Shown piece by piece: positions 12,641 to 23,385 of a stretch of DNA of 64,000 bases (the stretch's first letter is position 1; every line of letters begins with the position of its first letter). Position numbers and translations under genes: made by a program. Source of the DNA: Lasiodiplodia sp. COLG20 (lineage: Eukaryota; Ascomycota; Dothideomycetes; Botryosphaeriales; Botryosphaeriaceae); assembly GCA_009801085.1 (NCBI GenBank), contig VNWV01000005.1, positions 1,426,001 to 1,490,000 on the forward strand, in the 5' to 3' direction. The notes under the pieces are model-generated. The model worked only from the letters and a program-made list of their open reading frames with translations, was not told the DNA's origin and did no database searches.

Positions 12641-15600
12641 TAAGATCGAACTTAGTAAAGAATTTCGCCTTTTAAGTCTTATTTTATAGCTCGTCGATAC
12701 GAGGTAATAGATATCGGTTTTTTATCGTAATGTCGTTTAACTATCTATAATCGATATAGAGGTGGAGCTTACCGTTTTTCTTTAAAACGAATAAAATAGA
12801 ATATTCGGCTAGTAATAACGAAGACCGTATATATCTCTATTTTATATTCTTCTCGATATATTCTCTTAAAGTCTTACTTTTCTTCTATAAGAGAGAGTAG
12901 ATTAGCTTAAACGTAGACTACGTCTTTAGAATAAGAGATATCTTATAATTTTATAGTTAGTATTTAGATAGCTATTCTTTATCTCTTTCTTAGAATACCG
13001 GCTTATATATATAAAAGACGTTTAATATAGTATCTAATTTTAATATCGTAGATCGGTATTCGTTCTCGTTTTTCTTAAGAAGGTACTCTATTCTTTTAAA
13101 ATCGTTCTTATAGATTCTTCAAATTTCTCGTTCGTTAATAGCCCGTATATACGCTAGACTAATTTTTTCTACGAATAGATTCTTAAGTAACTATATTTCT
13201 ATAATTTATCTAGAAGTATTACCTACTTCGTAGATATTTCTTACGATATATTTTCTATATAACTAGATAGATTTCTTAATAGATCTTCCGTTATATCTAG
13301 TATATATTCTCTAGAAGTAGTCTTCTTCGACTAACTTCGGATAGTTATTCTTTACTCGAGACTCTATTTTTAATCGCTATATTTTAGCGGCGATTCTATA
13401 TTTTATTTTCTTACTAGGTTTTAGATAGAATTAGTAGACTTTTTCTTCTTAGCGTCTTATACGCTTAATAGCTACTAGAAATATTTTTTAAATATTTACG
13501 CTTTCTTCTAGTTCTACGCTTTAAGCTTTTAACTTTTAGCTTAGACTCTAGCTCTTTTAGCTCTAGCTACTAGCTCTAGTTCTAGCTTTTAGCGTCTAGC
13601 GGCGTTTAGTAGTCGTAAGGTATTATATATAGTTCTCGTTCGAAAATATAATTTCTTCGATTTTTTAGCGAATATACGACTTATAGATTTTAAGCTACGA
13701 TATTTTAAGAATAATATTATACTCTAGAATTTCTATAATGTCTAAGTTAATATATTTCTTATAGTTTTTTAAGAATAACGATATCGTTTTCGTTTTTAGT
13801 CGGATTTAGTCTTACTTAGTAGGCGATTTATCTACTATTTTTAGTAGATATGGGCGATTCTTCGTCTAGCGATATATATAGCTCTTATTAACGTACGCTA
13901 AATCTATAAAGTTTTCTTATACGTCGCTATTAATTATTACTATTACTCTATAGTTACTAATACGAACTAGTACGTATAATAGTTTAAAGAGTTTATTTTC
14001 GATAGGCGTTTTTTTATTTAATATATATATAATCTAGTTAAGAGACCTTACTAACGGCCTCTCTTAGAGTTTCTAACTAGAAAGACCGTCTAGTTTTCTA
14101 ACTACGTTAGATTCTAAAGAGTAGCTTTACGTAGTTATTTTATCTAGAGCGTTAAGCTTTTCTACTACGTCTAAACCTTATTACGTTGAATCTATTATTA
14201 CTAGTATAGTACTTCTACTATAATTCGATATCGATACGGCGGCGTTAGATTATAAAAATATAGCCGCTAGTGTAGTTAATTTTTTTCTAGAGTAATAGTA
14301 TCTCGAGTGTCTAGAATTTAAACTAGTTTCTAGAGATGCTATCTATTCTTTTAAATTTAGGCGTTACGTACTTCGTCTTAAAGCTAATCGACTATTTCTA
14401 GAATATTTCTAGCCGTATAAAGCTTCTAGAAAAACTAGTAGTCTTCGTAATAAGCTCGTTACTAGAGAATCTTATAATAGTACTAGTACTACTAAGTAGA
14501 AATCTCTAGACTAGAGTTTAAGACCTAGTTAATAGTACGTCTATTTTCGTATATCTATTAAATATTTCTATATTATCTTAAATATTTCTAGATTCGTTAT
14601 AGCGTAGGTTTCTCGGGCGCTTCTTAAAGATCTTTTTAAAGAAAATTAACTTCTTTCTCGAACTATTTCTATATAGTCTTATCGACCTCGTTTCGTTCTT
14701 CTACCTCGCTAAACTTAGACGTACTATCGTAGAGTTCTTTCGTATCGCTATTTATTAAGTCGTCGTTCGGGGGTAGCTTCTTAACGAAGTCGTTAATTTT
14801 TTATTACTTTGATATTCGTAAGATGGCGTTAACGCGCTAAAACTTCTTTAGATACTAATCTCTATCTTATTTATCGCTCTTATAGATTAGATAATTATCG
14901 TCGTAATAGACGGTTTAGCTTATAGCTACGTAACTAACTTACTTAGTAGCGGTAAAGAAAATCTCTTAAGACTCTTCTTAGTTCTCTTTATTAGTTATCG
15001 TATTTTAGCGTATCTTCTTTCTCTATAAATACTTCTATTAATATATTTTATCTTATTTTTTTCTATAGTAAAAGTACTAGCCTTAGTCGAATCGGGCCTA
15101 CTCTTATAGAGTCTATTTATAGATTTAACGCTTATCTTTCTCTTAGTTACTAGACTTTCTACTCTCTTTCTTTCTTATAGTATTAAGTTTTATAGCGTTA
15201 TCTTCTTTTTACGTATATTAGAGCGCTCTTCTAGATTAAGAGCTATTACTATTATATCTCTCTTTATTCTATTAGTACTCGTTCTATAACTAGTCTAGCT
15301 TCTATATCTTATTTATAAGGTTTAGTAGAGTCTTCTTATAGTCTCTATAGTAGAAGTTAGATTTCGAAACCTTAACTCTAGAACTTATTCGTAGGTTTAG
15401 CGTGTCGACTTATATTCTCGTTATAGATGTATTAAAGAAAGTAGATTAGACGCTAGCGAGTTAGTTCGCTAGTCTCTAGTTTTTTATCTTTTAGTCGCGT
15501 AATTTCTACTAGAGTTATTCTAGCTATTCTTAATTACGTTAAATTATATATTATAAGTTAGCTATAGTTAGCTACGGTAAAAGTTCTATCGAAACGTCTT

Positions 15601-15729
15601 ATATTTCGTCGTTAGCTATTACTAGTTCGTTAGTAATTTCTATACTAGGTCGATACTCTTTCTAATTAGTTAATAATCTTAATTAACTATCTTTCTTCTC
15701 TTATAAGAATAGTAGTTAAAGTATAATAA

Positions 15730-16487
15730 TAGACTTCTTTTACTAAGCTTTAGAGTCGCTTAGTAGGTCGAGTAAACCGTAGAGTTTATCTTAAAGAGAT
15801 AAGAGAGAGAGGATAATAATTAGATAAGAAGAGTACTATATAATTATATAGTATATAGTAAGTCTAGTTATCTCTAACTAAAGAGTCTTAATTAGAACTT
15901 TAAGTTAACTATAAAGAGTTAAGAGTCTAGCTAACGAGTATATCTATATACTATAGAAAAGCTAGTTATAATCTAAGAAGTCTTTATAAGCTCTAGCTCG
16001 TAAGAGCTTAGATCGACCCGTTATAAGTCCGGGCTCGTAAGGGCTTATTATAGATCGTACGTAACTTAGACGCTTAGAGTATTTCTTAGACTTTTAAACG
16101 ATCGTAATATTGTATTATATCTTATCTATTTCTCTTCTATTTATCTTTTAGCTTTTTATCTTTATATACTATTTCGAAACGATTATACGCCTAGATTTTT
16201 AGCTCTTAGCTTAACTCTATAATTCTTCGTCTCGTAGAGATTTTTTAATTCGTACTTTCTTTTAAAGTTATCGCGCTCTCGTAGACGTTCTTTTTATACG
16301 AGCTTTAGCTACTATCTACTAGTATTTTCGTACGCACCGTTATTCTATATTCTTTAGATTTCCGTACGGGATTTAGAGCCGTACGGCTCTTTCGCCCGCG
16401 AGGCTTATTAGTTTTTACGGCGAGTTTTTCCACGTAGACTTTCTATTCTTAGAGTTATAAAGTCCGTATTTTCTAGAGTTCGTAATA
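15730..16487 (-). repeat. LTR copy E, 5' LTR of element 2
   Basis: Same length and edges as copy D. The left edge joins the gag side of the element; the right edge borders unassigned sequence. Confidence 0.8.
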
Positions 16488-16707
16488 TAGTCTTAGTATT
16501 ACTTATTTATTAAGTAGTTTTTAAATAAATGCGTTTTTTTAATAGTTACGTATTTAAATTCGTTCTTTACTCTATAAATAAGTACGTTTAGTTATTTTAG
16601 TTTCTTCGTAAAGTTAAATAAACTATTTATAGTAGTAAACGGTTTAAACGAGATGATATAATTTTATATTACGGTTTAAGATTTAATAGAGTAAAAGATA
16701 GAATTAC
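16488..16707. other. AT-rich spacer between oppositely oriented LTRs
   Basis: About 220 bp of RIP-like sequence between LTR copies E and F. It does not match the internal sequence next to other LTRs. Confidence 0.45.
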
Positions 16708-17452
16708 TATTATAAATTCTAGAAAATACGGGCTTTATAACTCTAAAAATAGAAAGTTCGTACGAAAAAATTCGTCGTAAGAGCTAATAAGCCTCGTATA
16801 CGAAAGAGCCGCGCGGTTTTAAATCTCGTACGAAAATCTAGAGAATATAAAATAACGACGCGTATAGAAATACTAGTAGATAATAGCTACGATTCGTATA
16901 AAAAGACCGCTTTTAAGAACGTAGTAACTCTAAAAAAAAGTACGAACTAAAAAATCTTCTACGAAATAGAAAGTTATAAGATTAAGCTAAGAGTTAAAGA
17001 TTTAAACGTATAATCGTTTTAAAAAAGCGCGTAAAGATAGAAAACTAAAAAGCGAATAAAAAGAAGAACGAATAAAATATAATACGATGTTATAATCGCT
17101 TAGCGAAGTTAGAAGATAGATATTAGAAAGATATTCTAAGCGTCTAAATTACGTACAATCTATCTAGATTATATTAATCTAGTTATATTAATTTAACTAT
17201 TTTAATTTAAATTATAACTAGCTTTTCTATAGTATATAAATATACTTACTAGCTAGACTCTTAATTTTTCGTAGTTAACTTAAAGTTTTAATTAAGACTC
17301 TTTAGTTAGAGATAATCGGCTTACTATATATCGTATAATTATATAATACTTTTCTTATCTAATTATTATTCTTTCTCTCTTATCTTTTTAAGATAAACTT
17401 TACGATTTATCTAATCTATTAAGCGACTCTAAAGCTTAGTAGAAGAAGTCTA
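16708..17452 (+). repeat. LTR copy F (inverted, apparently solo)
   Basis: Reverse complement of copies D and E over about 745 bp. The flanks on both sides lack recognisable internal element sequence, so this looks like a solo LTR or an element remnant. Confidence 0.7.
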
Positions 17453-18070
17453 CTATTATAATTACTAATAAGAGATTATATAAATTATAAAGTAAATCTA
17501 TAAAAGAAAGCTATTTAAGATAATAAATTATATAATATTATAGTAACTATTATAGTTATAAAGAATTAGAGATTTAATTATAATATTAGTTTTATATATA
17601 CTATTTAGTCCGCTTAAATACTAAATATATACTATTTAGTATTTATCTCTAAGATATATTATTTAAATCTAGATATACTATTTAGACCTAGTAGCTATTA
17701 AATATATACGATTTTATATTTACTCTATTTTTTTATAAATAGTAGCGGTAATAAAAAAGAAAAAAAAGCGACTACTTATAAATTAATAATACTACGCGGT
17801 ATTAAGATATATAATAAATAACGAAACGTATTACTATAAACGAGCGTTAGAGTAATACGTACGTTAAAATATTAACTACTCGTTAGAGTAGAGTCGAGGC
17901 GAGCGAGATCTATAATAAATAAGTAACGCTTATTAAAAAGTATCTTAGCTACGATTAGAGTTTTTAATATAAATAGATGTCGCTTTTAGTAATTACCTTA
18001 AATAAGAATCGAAATGTAGGTAATTAAGTAATTTGCCGATTTAGTAATTTTATCGTATCGATAATTTAGT
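17453..18070. other. AT-rich edge of the island with degenerate short repeats
   Basis: Contains several loose copies of TATACTATTTA (about 17,590-17,710) and of TAGTAATT (about 17,985-18,070). No gene seen. The 3' UTR of the neighbouring regulator gene must lie in this sequence. Confidence 0.5.
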
Positions 18071-18093
18071 AATTTATTAAAGAAATTTCCCAC

Positions 18094-19557
18094 CTATCCT
18101 ACCATTAACGCCAACCCCTTCTCCGCCATAACCTCTAGCCACGTCTTTTTACACCCGCTATCTCTCCGCCGCCAGCACTCACGCGCTAGCTCGCGCCCGA
18201 GCAGATGGTGCGGCATACGGCTTCTCTTACGGAGCGACGCCCAACGCTCCTCGACCAGCTGCCTCGCCGACGGAGCATCGAGTTCGGGCCCAACGGCTAG
18301 CAGGAACACGCCCTCAAACTGTGGGTGCGGGAAGGGGCGCAGGATGCCGTTGTGTAAGAGGGTACTGGCGTAGGCGGCCAGGATGTCTATGCGGCGCCAG
18401 TAGTCGCCATACCTGGCCTCAGGGTCGAAGACTGTGCTTTCCCCCTCCTCAGCTGTATACCTTCGCGCCGCCCTCCTCGCCTGCTCCAGCATCACGAGCC
18501 CCAGAATCCTCACCGCGTCGGCGAAGCGCATGTCGGCCTCAACCACCTCGTGACCAACATCCAACGGCTGCCAGCGCACCAGGTCTCGCTCTAACTCACT
18601 CTCTAGCTCCAAGTCCCTCCCCCTCCGGTCGACAACGCGACGGTAGTAGCGACCTACCTGGGCGACGACGAAGCAGAGGGAGGTGGCTGCCCGGGTGATG
18701 GGATGCATACACTTCGCACTCCGCCACTGTTCCCGCGCCATCTCCCTTCTCAGGGCCGGGCTCAGCGGCAGGGCGTGGGCGGCGGGGGCCAAGAAAGAGT
18801 GCGTCATGTCGAGGTAGACGTAGAGCCCGATCAGGTACACGGACATGGTGGCCGACGCGGCGATGCCCTTTTTGGCGACGTCGGCGGGCGGTTCTTGCTG
18901 GTGGTGCTGGCAGTGCTGCAGCACGACGTCCAGCGCCGCGTTGACGCCGCGTAGGTGCTGCAGGCCGCAGTCACGGCCCGAGGGGTCGAGCCACTGGGTT
19001 GACACGGCGAGGACGACGGCGCCGAAGGCGAGACAGTGGACGCGGAAGAGGGAGGACGGCGTCGGTGGGCCGGCCAGGTGAGCGCGGAGCTCGGCGGCCA
19101 GGGCGGCGACGGCGTTGGTGCGGTCTTGGAGCGAGAGAGAGCGGGCGGCGGGCGACGAGAGGGCGCGGTGGGCGGAACACAGGCTGTGGATGGCGTGGTG
19201 GAGGGCGGGCGAGCGGCTGATGTGCGGCCGCAGGGCGGCCAGCAGCGTGGTGCCGGTGCGCAGCTCGAAGACGAAGCCGGTGCAGATGTACGACGAGAAG
19301 TAGTGCAGATCTGGGTCTGGCGGCGTCGCCTGCCACTGGTCGACGCGGCTCGGCCCGCTGCACGCCTCGCCGCGCGCCAGACACCGGCGGCACTGCGGCT
19401 GCGTCTCATCGCACTTGACGCGCCGCCGCTTGCACGCGGCGCAGCCGGTGCGGGCCTTGATCTGGCGGGGGCGGAGCGGCTGGGCTGGCGCGGACGGGGT
19501 CGCAGGGGCCTGAGATGTGGCGAAGCGGACTCGGTAGCGGCGTCGCGATGCGTCCAT
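18094..19557 (-). CDS. Zn(II)2Cys6 fungal transcription factor
   Basis: Single-exon gene of 487 aa. The N terminus carries a complete binuclear zinc cluster, Cys39, 42, 49, 56, 59 and 66 (spacing C-x2-C-x6-C-x6-C-x2-C-x6-C), preceded by an Arg-rich stretch. The remainder is alpha-helical and resembles the fungal-specific regulatory domain (DUF3468 type). I chose the ATG at 19,557, which gives MDASRRR, over an in-frame ATG at 19,680 that would add 41 Arg/Pro-rich residues. It is transcribed away from the P450 at 19,876 across a 318-bp shared promoter, so it is the natural candidate regulator of that P450 and its neighbours (inference). The stop codon lies only about 25 bp from the RIP island. 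The gene shows no RIP-type damage and looks functional. Confidence 0.88.
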   Translation of the reverse strand: MDASRRRYRVRFATSQAPATPSAPAQPLRPRQIKARTGCAACKRRRVKCDETQPQCRRCLARGEACSGPSRVDQWQATPPDPDLHYFSSYICTGFVFELRTGTTLLAALRPHISRSPALHHAIHSLCSAHRALSSPAARSLSLQDRTNAVAALAAELRAHLAGPPTPSSLFRVHCLAFGAVVLAVSTQWLDPSGRDCGLQHLRGVNAALDVVLQHCQHHQQEPPADVAKKGIAASATMSVYLIGLYVYLDMTHSFLAPAAHALPLSPALRREMAREQWRSAKCMHPITRAATSLCFVVAQVGRYYRRVVDRRGRDLELESELERDLVRWQPLDVGHEVVEADMRFADAVRILGLVMLEQARRAARRYTAEEGESTVFDPEARYGDYWRRIDILAAYASTLLHNGILRPFPHPQFEGVFLLAVGPELDAPSARQLVEERWASLRKRSRMPHHLLGRELARECWRRRDSGCKKTWLEVMAEKGLALMVG

Positions 19558-19875
19558 ATTCGGCAAGAGATGATGGAGCAGGAGGCGAGCGAGGGGCTTA
19601 AATCGGTGCGGTCGGCTCGGAAGCAAGCGCGGTCGGCAACGACGCCATCCCGATCCCGGGCCCATCGGCGAGTCGTGCAACTTGCCGTTTTGGGAAAGAG
19701 TGCGATGCCCGGGGATCAGCCGCGCCTGCCCGATGTCTATTCAACACCACGCATCCTGAAACATGAGCCGGCCTCCCGGCTTCCTGTGCGTCCGTCCGCC
19801 GTTGTATTAAAGCAGGATGCTCCCTCGGTGGCTGGCAGCTATCTAACCCACTGCGAAGTGCTTATTGACACCACC
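19558..19875. promoter_or_regulatory. Shared divergent promoter with a CGG-N4-CCG site
   Basis: 318 bp separate the regulator and P450 start codons. An inverted CGG triplet pair, CGG-N4-CCG at 19,769-19,778, is the kind of site bound by Zn2Cys6 dimers. A TATTAAA box lies near 19,805. The assignment to the neighbouring regulator is inference. Confidence 0.4.
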
Positions 19876-21616
19876 ATGGATCCCGAAAACCAAATCAGAC
19901 CTCTGGCCAAGCCGGTGCTGGCTTGCGCGGTACGCCTACAGCGCTCCTGCACAGAATGCTCTCTAACACGTCTTGCAGCTCCCCATCTTCATCATCGCCC
20001 TCGTCATATACAGACTGTATCTCCACCCTCTGAGCAAGTGTCAGTGTTAACACCCCCTTGCCGCACCCTCCTGCTCACCCGCCACCTTTAGACCCTGGCC
20101 CGAGATGTGCTGCTGTCAGCGGGCTCGTCTACTGGTACGTTCTCGTGCGCGGCGATCTCGCTCACTGGTACCATCGCATGCACGAGCAGTACGGCGAGGT
20201 GGTGCGTGTCGGCCCCAACAAGCTGAGCTTCATCAACCCGCAAGCCTGGAAGGACATCTACGGCCACAAGGTCGGCGCCGCTACCAAGAAGGCCATCATG
20301 AAGGACCCGGCCTCCTACCCGGCCGACGACAACGGCGAGCGCAACATCGCCGTCATCTTGGACGACCGGGAGCACAGCGCTGTGCGCAAAGTCTTCACCA
20401 ACGCCTTCTCCGACAAGGCCCTCAAGCAGCAGGAGTCGCTGATCCAGGGCTACGTCGACAAGCTTGTGAAGAACCTCTACGCCACGGCCGGCCAGGAGAC
20501 GGACATGATCAAGAACTACAACTGCACCACCTTCGACATCATGGGCGACCTGGCTTTCGGCGAGCCCCTCGGCCTGCTCGACAACTCCGAGTACTCGCCC
20601 TGGGTGAGCCCTGCTCTCCTACTCCCTGATGTCATCTTGCTAACGCGGGCCATAGGTCAAAGCCATCTTCAACGGTATCAAGGCCGGCGCCCTCATGGCC
20701 TTCGGCCGGGATTACTCGGCCGTTGGCGCCCTGACCGACCTCCTCCTCCCCCGCTCCCTCCGCGAGAAGAAGGCTCTGCACTTCCAGTACTCTGTTGACC
20801 GCGTCGAGCGCCGCCTCGAAAAGGGCGACGTCACCGACAAGCCCGACTTCTGGACGCTGGTGCTTTCCAAGGGCAAGGACGTGCTCACGCGCCCCAAGAT
20901 GCACGCCAACTCGTCCGCCTTCATGATTGCCGGCACCGAGACGACGGCCACGCTGCTGAGCGGCTTGACCTACTACTTGCTGAAGAACCCGGAGAAGATG
21001 GCCAAGGTGGTGCACGAGGTGCGCGCGCTGGGGAGCGAGGACGAGTTGAATCTGGAGACTCTGCAGCGGCTGCCGTATCTACACGCCTGCTTTGAGGAGG
21101 CGTTTCGCTGCTACCCGCCCGTGCCAGTTGGCTTGTGGAGGCTGGTGACTGGCCAGGGGACGTCAGTGTGTGGGGAGTGGCTTCCTGCCGGGGTGCGTGC
21201 CGCAACACATCATCACAGTCGTTTGCTGACGTGACAGATAGACCCGTGTCACCGTCCCGCAGTGGGCGTCGTACCGCTCGCCCCGCAACTTCAAGGATCC
21301 GGAAAATTTCATCCCGGAGCGCTGGCTGCCTGATTCCGGATTCGAGACCGACCGGAAGGACGCGCTGCAGCCGTTTTCGACTGGTCCGCGGAACTGTCTC
21401 GGAAAGAAGTAAGCCGCCCTTTTGCCTGGGACTTCGGGTAGCTGACCGAAAAATAGCCTCGCCTACCACGAGATGCGCATCATGTTCGCCAAAGTGCTCT
21501 GGCACTTTGACCTCCAGCTCAGCCCTCGGAGCGAGAACTGGGCAGATCAGAAGGTGTGGACGCTATGGGATAAGCCCGATCTGTGTGTGACGTTGAAGCC
21601 GGTGAGGGCGGAGTAG
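19876..21616 (+). CDS. Cytochrome P450, CYP65-like (P450-1)
   Basis: Microsomal P450 monooxygenase of 496 aa in six exons: 19876-19929, 19979-20039, 20092-20603, 20656-21192, 21242-21408, 21457-21616. Introns are 48-52 bp with GT-AG ends and the frame is kept throughout. The N terminus has a hydrophobic anchor followed by HPLSKYPGP. The I-helix motif is AGTETT, the K-helix ExxR is in EEAFR, and the haem-ligand loop is FSTGPRNCLGK with the Cys ligand. The length is normal. The sequence layout resembles the CYP65 group, which includes trichothecene and aflatoxin-type hydroxylases; the substrate cannot be inferred. It is divergent from the Zn2Cys6 gene. A second related P450 lies 17 kb away (36,923-38,707). 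Confidence 0.93.
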
Positions 21617-21979
21617 AGTGTTGGAAGTAGGGCATGCAAGGCAGATAGACCAAGGAATATAAAACTCCAGAATGAACCGCTGAAGAGCTGATTCGTTTGG
21701 GTTTATATATTTTTTCTACACATCTACTTGAGCTATCCAATGTGCCCCATATTCGTCAGCGAAGGAGATCATCATTAAGGTTCATTAGGTATTAGGAAGC
21801 GGACATGAGCTAAACCGTAACAGGACGAATAACCTAAGTGCCGAGGAAAGTAGTACTGGTTAGTTATGCGGACCCCCACACAGATCCGAAGGTAAACCAA
21901 CGACTTATCTTATCCGTGTAGGCCGTCTGGAGTATAAAGGAGAGATGGGTTTCTCGATTTCAAAGCTGACAGGGGAAAA
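21617..21979 (+). promoter_or_regulatory. Intergenic promoter with TATA box
   Basis: 363 bp between P450-1 and the FAD monooxygenase. TATAAAG at 21,933-21,939 lies 41 bp before the next ATG, so this gene has its own promoter. Confidence 0.45.
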
Positions 21980-23385
21980 ATGAATTCGAATACCCACGCA
22001 CCGCTCAAAGTCATTGTGGTTGGAGCCGGCATCGGTGGCCTTTCTGCAGCCATCGCACTGAGGCGCGCGGGACATTACGTTGAGGTGCTGCTCGCCCTTC
22101 CTCCTTTGCTCTTAGCCCGAGTCTCTGATGCCGCGTACAGATACACGAGTCTAGCCGATTCTCGCAGGAATTGAGAGCAGCGATCCATCTGCCGCCGAAC
22201 GTCGTTGGACTGCTCCTTCGGTTCGGTCTAGACCCAGCAGACATTGGTACGAACTTGACCGAATGGGTAGGCAGAGACAACCCCTTCATGTATTTCAGCA
22301 ATTGATGGCGCCGAAGACGTCTGTCTACACGACGGATGGAACTGTCATCAGCAGACGGTCGATGGCAGCTCTCCAAGAGGCTTACCCATATGTAAGTACG
22401 CGGCTGTTGCCAACAAGGCGATGCGACAAAGAGGCTTACCGACTTAGCCATGGAGACTCAGCCATCGTGTCGACTTGCACGAAAATCTCAAGCGGCTGGC
22501 GACATGTGAGGACGGCAATGGACCGCCTGCGACCATTCACCTACGGAGCCGCGTCGTGGGTTGTGACATAGCCGTCCCTTCAATCACGCTGGAGAATGGC
22601 GAAACTCGTAGTGCAGACCTTGTCATCGGAGCAGACGGAGTCCATGTAAGTGTTCGCTGAAATGCAACATGAGCCAGCTCTGAGAATCGGATTGATGCAG
22701 TCCACTCTGCGGTCCCTCGTCACTGGAGAAGACTTTCCTGCCGAACCTTCTGGCGGTAGTGCATTCCGCTTTCTCATCCCCATCTCTCAGGCCAAGGTAA
22801 ATCCGAGTACAACACACCTGGTGGAGCGAGAGGGAGAATTACAGCTGTGGGAAGGTAAGCACCGTCGGCTCGTAATTTACCCTTGTAGGAACAATACCGA
22901 ATTGAACTTCGTCTGTCTCCATCCCGATTCGGAGAGCCCCATGAGCCATGAAGGCTGGAGCAATAGCGCATCCATCGACCACCTCCTTGAAGTGTTTGAC
23001 GAGTTCTGCGAGCCCATGAAAATGCTAGAAGACGGTGCAGCTCTGGGAGCTCTTTTTCCTGCAGGAACGAGTGCTGACGACATCAACGAACGGCTGCGAC
23101 TCTATATGCAGTGCCGTTACGACCGTGCCACACTTGTACAGAACTTTTCCCGCATGATGGCGTTCAAGACGAGTGAGAAGGATGGCGTTGGTGGATTCAG
23201 TCTCGATCGTGAGTAATCTCCTCCCGAGCGCGACTGCCCGAATGTCGTGGCTGAATTTCCTGGCGACAGCGCTTGAATTCTCCAAAATAAACTTTGATCA
23301 TGGCGCCTACGATCATACTCCGCCGTCACATGGGTAAGTGTCGCTCTCATTTTGTTCACCACCACGCTCTTACAGAGACTTCTAG
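21980..23385 (+). pseudogene. FAD-dependent monooxygenase, salicylate-hydroxylase type, lacking the GD motif segment
   Basis: Exons by my model: 21980-22084, 22141-22266, 22317-22391, 22448-22645, 22701-23208, 23270-23333, 23376-23385, giving 361 aa. If the last intron is retained, the frame stops at 23,337. The intron 22267-22316 ends in CCGAAG and could instead end at 22,298. The Rossmann motif VVGAGIGGLSAA and the HRVDLHENLKRLA and DLVIGADGVH blocks are all present. The family normally continues through a GDAAHP flavin-binding box before an EDGAALG helix. Here CEPMKML is joined directly to EDGAALGALFPAG (near 23,015-23,031), so roughly 50 residues including the GD box are missing in frame. 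Family members are usually above 400 aa. Without that box FAD binding should fail, hence a decayed or neofunctional copy. No second stop or frameshift is seen. Confidence 0.75.

Larger units (their letters stand above)
8436..16487 (-). mobile_element. Structurally complete Ty3/gypsy-like LTR retrotransposon (element 2)
   Basis: Flanked by two direct LTRs of equal length (758 bp each by the edges I chose), giving about 8.05 kb. Read on the minus strand from the right LTR, the order is gag-side sequence, reverse transcriptase (about 12,900-12,290), then integrase (box near 10,730-10,810) and the left LTR. The order RT then IN marks Ty3/gypsy rather than Ty1/copia. A purine-rich tract on the minus strand directly precedes the left (3') LTR. 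All frames are broken. Gln codons in the integrase box read as TAA/TAG, and the RT box reads LDN, as RIP would produce. No convincing target-site duplication is visible. It retains more TpG/CpA than element 1, so it is probably younger or less mutated. Confidence 0.85.
1..18070. repeat. RIP-mutated AT-rich repeat island
   Basis: The whole stretch is AT-rich and made of diverged repeats. CpA and TpG dinucleotides are almost missing, whereas CpG, TpA and ApG stay common. This is the signature of classical RIP (CpA to TpA on either strand), not of CpG deamination. No long open frame survives. Recognisable content is LTR-retrotransposon sequence in several orientations, described separately. The right edge is sharp: within a few tens of bases of 18,070 the composition changes to ordinary GC-rich coding sequence. 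Confidence 0.93.

Noticed and set aside
1..18070. CRISPR-like or satellite array in the AT-rich island
   Set aside because: The repeated blocks are hundreds of bases long, match LTR and pol sequence and are not evenly spaced short repeats.
18094..19680. Longer N terminus for the Zn2Cys6 gene from the ATG at 19,680
   Set aside because: The extra 41 residues are Arg/Pro-rich and promoter-like; the ATG at 19,557 gives the usual short leader before the zinc cluster.
19036..20091. 351-codon plus-strand frame
   Set aside because: It is antisense to the Zn2Cys6 gene and runs into the P450 promoter and exon 1. Gly/Arg/Ala-rich composition is typical of a shadow frame in GC-rich coding DNA.
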